A stretch of DNA of 64,000 nt from Flavobacteriaceae bacterium YJPT1-3 (GTDB taxonomy: Bacteria > Bacteroidota > Bacteroidia > Flavobacteriales > Flavobacteriaceae). A model generated the notes under the pieces. The model was not told where the DNA came from, did not search any database, and saw only the letters and a program-made list of their open reading frames with translations. Below, one piece after another: positions 61,928-64,000 of the stretch (positions within the stretch are counted from its first letter, which is position 1; every line of letters begins with the position of its first letter). The stretch spans positions 2,397,501 through 2,461,500 of the forward strand of contig CP123444.1 in the NCBI GenBank assembly GCA_029866965.1, given 5' to 3'. The position numbers were made by a program, and so were the translations under genes.

Positions 61928-61935
61928 CAAAAATA
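61928..61935 (-). promoter_or_regulatory. -7 box of the OstA-like operon
   Basis: TATTTTTG (minus), perfect TAnnTTTG, ends 6 bp before the ATG at 61921, leaving a near-leaderless mRNA. Confidence 0.5.
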
Positions 61936-61982
61936 ATCAAATTGCTTGCCGAAAAGCAGGATACTCGACTAAAAGAAATGGA

Positions 61983-62597
61983 TTAGTTAGCCGTTTTGCC
62001 CCTAAAGACATCCACCTTAGGATTCATGGGATTGCCATTGGCGCGCCTCATATTCACCAGCTGACCCACATGATACAGCGCATCGGCGATCGGGCCATTC
62101 ATAAGATGCCAGGCCGCTACTGACGATTCCTGACCATTGTTATTGAATCTGATCTCCATGGCTGCCAAAGTATCGCCTGATTGATTGGCAACCCCCATGC
62201 GGATGGAATTCAAACTTGTTAAGGTGGCGTTACGGGTGGTGGTAAAAGACCAATCTTTCCATCGTTTTTCACCGCGGATATTGGATTTCCCTTCCACGGC
62301 ATTCAAGGTAAGTTGAATGAGATCATCAATATGCTGCATCGTTTCTAAGATGCTTCTGGAATCAGGGGAAGGGCGATAGGCCAAATCGGATGTGGTGAGG
62401 CCTTCCGTGGCCCAAAAGTAGCGATAACCCAAGCCGTCGATAAAGCGGGCCATGACATTGCCCGATTCATAATTCTCAGGATAAGCAGGGATTTCCTTGA
62501 AAGGGAGCTCGGCTTGTTCTGTGCGCTGCTGCGCACGGGCACCGAAAATCGAAATCAGGATAAAAACTAAACCTAGGAGCGTCGTCTTACCCATCAT
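61983..62597 (-). CDS. Exported DinB-like protein
   Basis: 204 residues: signal peptide MGKTTLLGLVFILISIFGARAQ (start at 62597 or the adjacent second ATG at 62594), then a four-helix DinB/YfiT-like domain (FIDGLGYRYFWATEGLTTSDLAY, LETMQHIDDLIQLTLNAVEG, AWHLMNGPIADALYHVGQLVNMR) with two histidines in metal-ligand positions. Export of a DinB-like fold is common in Bacteroidota; activity unknown. 4 bp after purA stop. Confidence 0.72.
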   Translation of the reverse strand: MMGKTTLLGLVFILISIFGARAQQRTEQAELPFKEIPAYPENYESGNVMARFIDGLGYRYFWATEGLTTSDLAYRPSPDSRSILETMQHIDDLIQLTLNAVEGKSNIRGEKRWKDWSFTTTRNATLTSLNSIRMGVANQSGDTLAAMEIRFNNNGQESSVAAWHLMNGPIADALYHVGQLVNMRRANGNPMNPKVDVFRGKTAN

Positions 62598-62601
62598 TTT
62601 T

Positions 62602-63873
62602 CTAACGATGAATGGTTTGGGTGCGATCAGGTCCTACACTAACAATTTTGATTGGAGTTTCTAATTCCTTTTCCAAATAATCAATGTAGTCATTTAAGGC
62701 TTTGGGTAATTCTGAAGCCTGAGTCATGCCGGTAAGATCAGCAGACCAGCCTTTCATACTCTTATAAATGGGCTCCACATGCTCGGGTTCAATATTGTAG
62801 GGGAGGTGCTCAATGGTCTCTCCCTGGTACTTATAGGCGGTACAGACTTTGATTTCTTCAAAACCGGAAAGCACATCGCCCTTCATCATCATCAGTTGAG
62901 TAACTCCGTTGATGCGAACAGCGTACTTGAGTGCGACCAGGTCTAACCAACCACAACGGCGCGGTCTTCCGGTGGTCGCTCCAAATTCGCGTCCCACGCG
63001 CCCCATGGTCTCGCCAGCCTCATCAAAAAGCTCGGTCGGGAAAGGACCACTACCTACCCGGGTGGTGTATGCTTTGAAAATCCCGAACACCTCTTTGATA
63101 TCGCTAGGCGCTATACCTAGGCCAGTACAGGCTCCGGCCGCAGTAGTATTGGAGGAAGTCACGAAGGGGTAAGTTCCAAAATCAATATCGAGCAGGGAGC
63201 CCTGAGCACCTTCCGCCAGGATCGATTTTCCTGATTGCTGCGCCTGATACAAATACTCTTCCGAATCGATGAATTTTAGTTTGCGTAAGGTTTTAATACC
63301 CTCCAAAAACTCCGCTTCCATTTCTTTCAGGTCAAACTCGATCTTCGCATCGTAATAATCGATCATCCCGATGTGTTTGTCGCGAAGGGTTCTGTAGCGC
63401 TCTTTCCAGTCCGGTAATTCAAGATCACCAACGCGCATCCCGTTGCGACCGGTCTTGTCCATATAGGTTGGACCAATCCCCTTCAGGGTGGAACCAATTT
63501 TGGCTTTTCCTTTGGAGGCTTCAGAGGCTGCATCCAACAGTCGATGGGTAGGGAGGATAAGGTGTGCTTTTCGCGAAATAAGCAGCTTTTCGCTATAATC
63601 GAGATCGAATTGTGCCAGATTGTCCAATTCTTTTTTAAAAATGACCGGATCGATCACCACGCCATTACCGACTAAATTGATCGCATTGTCATGAAATATA
63701 CCGGAGGGGATGGTGTGCAGAACGTGCTTTATACCATCAAATTCCAAGGTGTGCCCGGCATTGGGTCCCCCTTGAAATCGGGCGATGATATCGTAATCTT
63801 TGGTAAGAACATCTACAATTTTACCCTTTCCTTCGTCGCCCCATTGGAGCCCAAGCAGTAAATCTACGGCCAT
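62602..63873 (-). CDS. purA: Adenylosuccinate synthase
   Basis: 423 residues: catalytic loop LLGLQWGDEGKGKIVDVL, FQGGPNAGHTLEF, IGSTLKGIGPTYMDKTGRNG, EGAQGSLLDIDFGTYPFVTSSNT, and terminal SVGPDRTQTI. First step from IMP to AMP. Begins immediately after the stop of the Fur-family gene (TAA-ATG), so they are co-transcribed. Confidence 0.96.
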   Translation of the reverse strand: MAVDLLLGLQWGDEGKGKIVDVLTKDYDIIARFQGGPNAGHTLEFDGIKHVLHTIPSGIFHDNAINLVGNGVVIDPVIFKKELDNLAQFDLDYSEKLLISRKAHLILPTHRLLDAASEASKGKAKIGSTLKGIGPTYMDKTGRNGMRVGDLELPDWKERYRTLRDKHIGMIDYYDAKIEFDLKEMEAEFLEGIKTLRKLKFIDSEEYLYQAQQSGKSILAEGAQGSLLDIDFGTYPFVTSSNTTAAGACTGLGIAPSDIKEVFGIFKAYTTRVGSGPFPTELFDEAGETMGRVGREFGATTGRPRRCGWLDLVALKYAVRINGVTQLMMMKGDVLSGFEEIKVCTAYKYQGETIEHLPYNIEPEHVEPIYKSMKGWSADLTGMTQASELPKALNDYIDYLEKELETPIKIVSVGPDRTQTIHR

Positions 63874-64000
63874 TTAGTCGTTTTCTTGAGTTGATTTTTT
63901 ACGGCCGTAAAAGTACAACGAATGTTTTTGAATGTCGATATCAAAGACTTCTTCTATGGTCTTTTTTATGGCCTGAATTCGCGGATCGCAAAATTCGATG
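63874..64000 (-). CDS. Fur-family transcriptional regulator, C-terminal part (cut by window edge)
   Basis: Only the last 42 codons are in the window: a C-terminal dimerisation end with EFCDPRIQAIKKTIEEVF and IQKHSLYFYGRK, followed by KSTQEND and TAA. The EFCDPRI and HSLYFYG blocks match Fur/PerR-type regulators of this phylum. Its 5' end lies beyond base 64000. Directly joined to purA. Confidence 0.7.
   Translation of the reverse strand, partial: IEFCDPRIQAIKKTIEEVFDIDIQKHSLYFYGRKKSTQEND

Overview
The window is a compact piece of a Bacteroidota chromosome, almost certainly a (probably marine) member of the Flavobacteriaceae. The evidence is the type IX secretion protein PorQ, a T9SS type B (gliding-motility C-terminal) cargo protein, a CarboxypepD_reg-type outer-membrane family protein, DUF5606 and DUF3822 proteins, a cysteine-free DnaX, promoters of the TTTG-N19-TAnnTTTG type, and almost no Shine-Dalgarno sites. 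No genus is assigned. About 63 protein genes and one RNA gene (RNase P RNA, rnpB) are seen. No tRNA, rRNA, CRISPR array, prophage or intact insertion sequence was found; this reads as core genome with a few lineage-specific genes.

Layout. 0.1-10.4 kb (minus strand): YdeI-like protein, hydrolase-OsmC fusion, a large BNR/VPS10-like secreted protein, a T9SS type B cargo protein and an ABC-2 exporter pair. 10.5-19.6 kb: a kinase-like protein of unknown role, a nucleoid-associated protein, a pRiA4b ORF-3-like protein, heme A synthase, CCA-adding enzyme, threonylcarbamoyl-AMP synthase, a small lipopolysaccharide core group (sugar kinase and two glycosyltransferases) and dapD. 19.7-23.6 kb (plus): ruvX-def-DUF5606-mazG, then a separately promoted VWA protein. 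23.6-26.6 kb (minus): an ECF sigma operon with a membrane protein and two beta-helix-like exported proteins. 26.9-36.7 kb (plus): lon, porQ-cmk, rpsA, an AT-rich lipoprotein, and pyrR-pyrB-STAS-like-rnz.

36.7-43.5 kb: an FAD oxidoreductase and small lipoprotein (minus), then pdxH-sixA-ppk1-ppx, which groups polyphosphate synthesis and breakdown, and an outer-membrane barrel. 43.6-48.4 kb: miaE-dnaX (minus), rnpB (plus), and rsmD-DUF3822-membrane protein (minus). 48.5-51.9 kb (plus): RecD/Pif1-like helicase, DUF4126, kdsB, acyltransferase. 51.9-64 kb (minus): methyltransferase, DUF349 coiled-coil protein, aroE with two tandem DUF368 (undecaprenyl-phosphate translocase family) genes, TPR protein, class III aminotransferase, OstA/LptA-like protein, DinB-like protein, purA and the 3' end of a Fur-family gene.

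Envelope biology is the common thread: LPS core sugars and Kdo activation (kdsB), LPS transport (OstA-like), lipid-carrier recycling (DUF368), T9SS export and lipoproteins. The strongest unexplained signal is a 14-bp palindrome, GCTTTCGCGAAAGC, present in ten perfect and at least three one-mismatch copies spread over the window. It is read in all three codon phases inside unrelated genes and once in the rpsA leader, so it is conserved as DNA rather than as protein. Other leads are a cryptic kinase-like protein beside an ABC transporter, a VWA protein behind a promoter with a 21-bp-phased direct repeat, a structured lon leader, a palindrome inside the rpsA promoter spacer, and several near-leaderless promoters.
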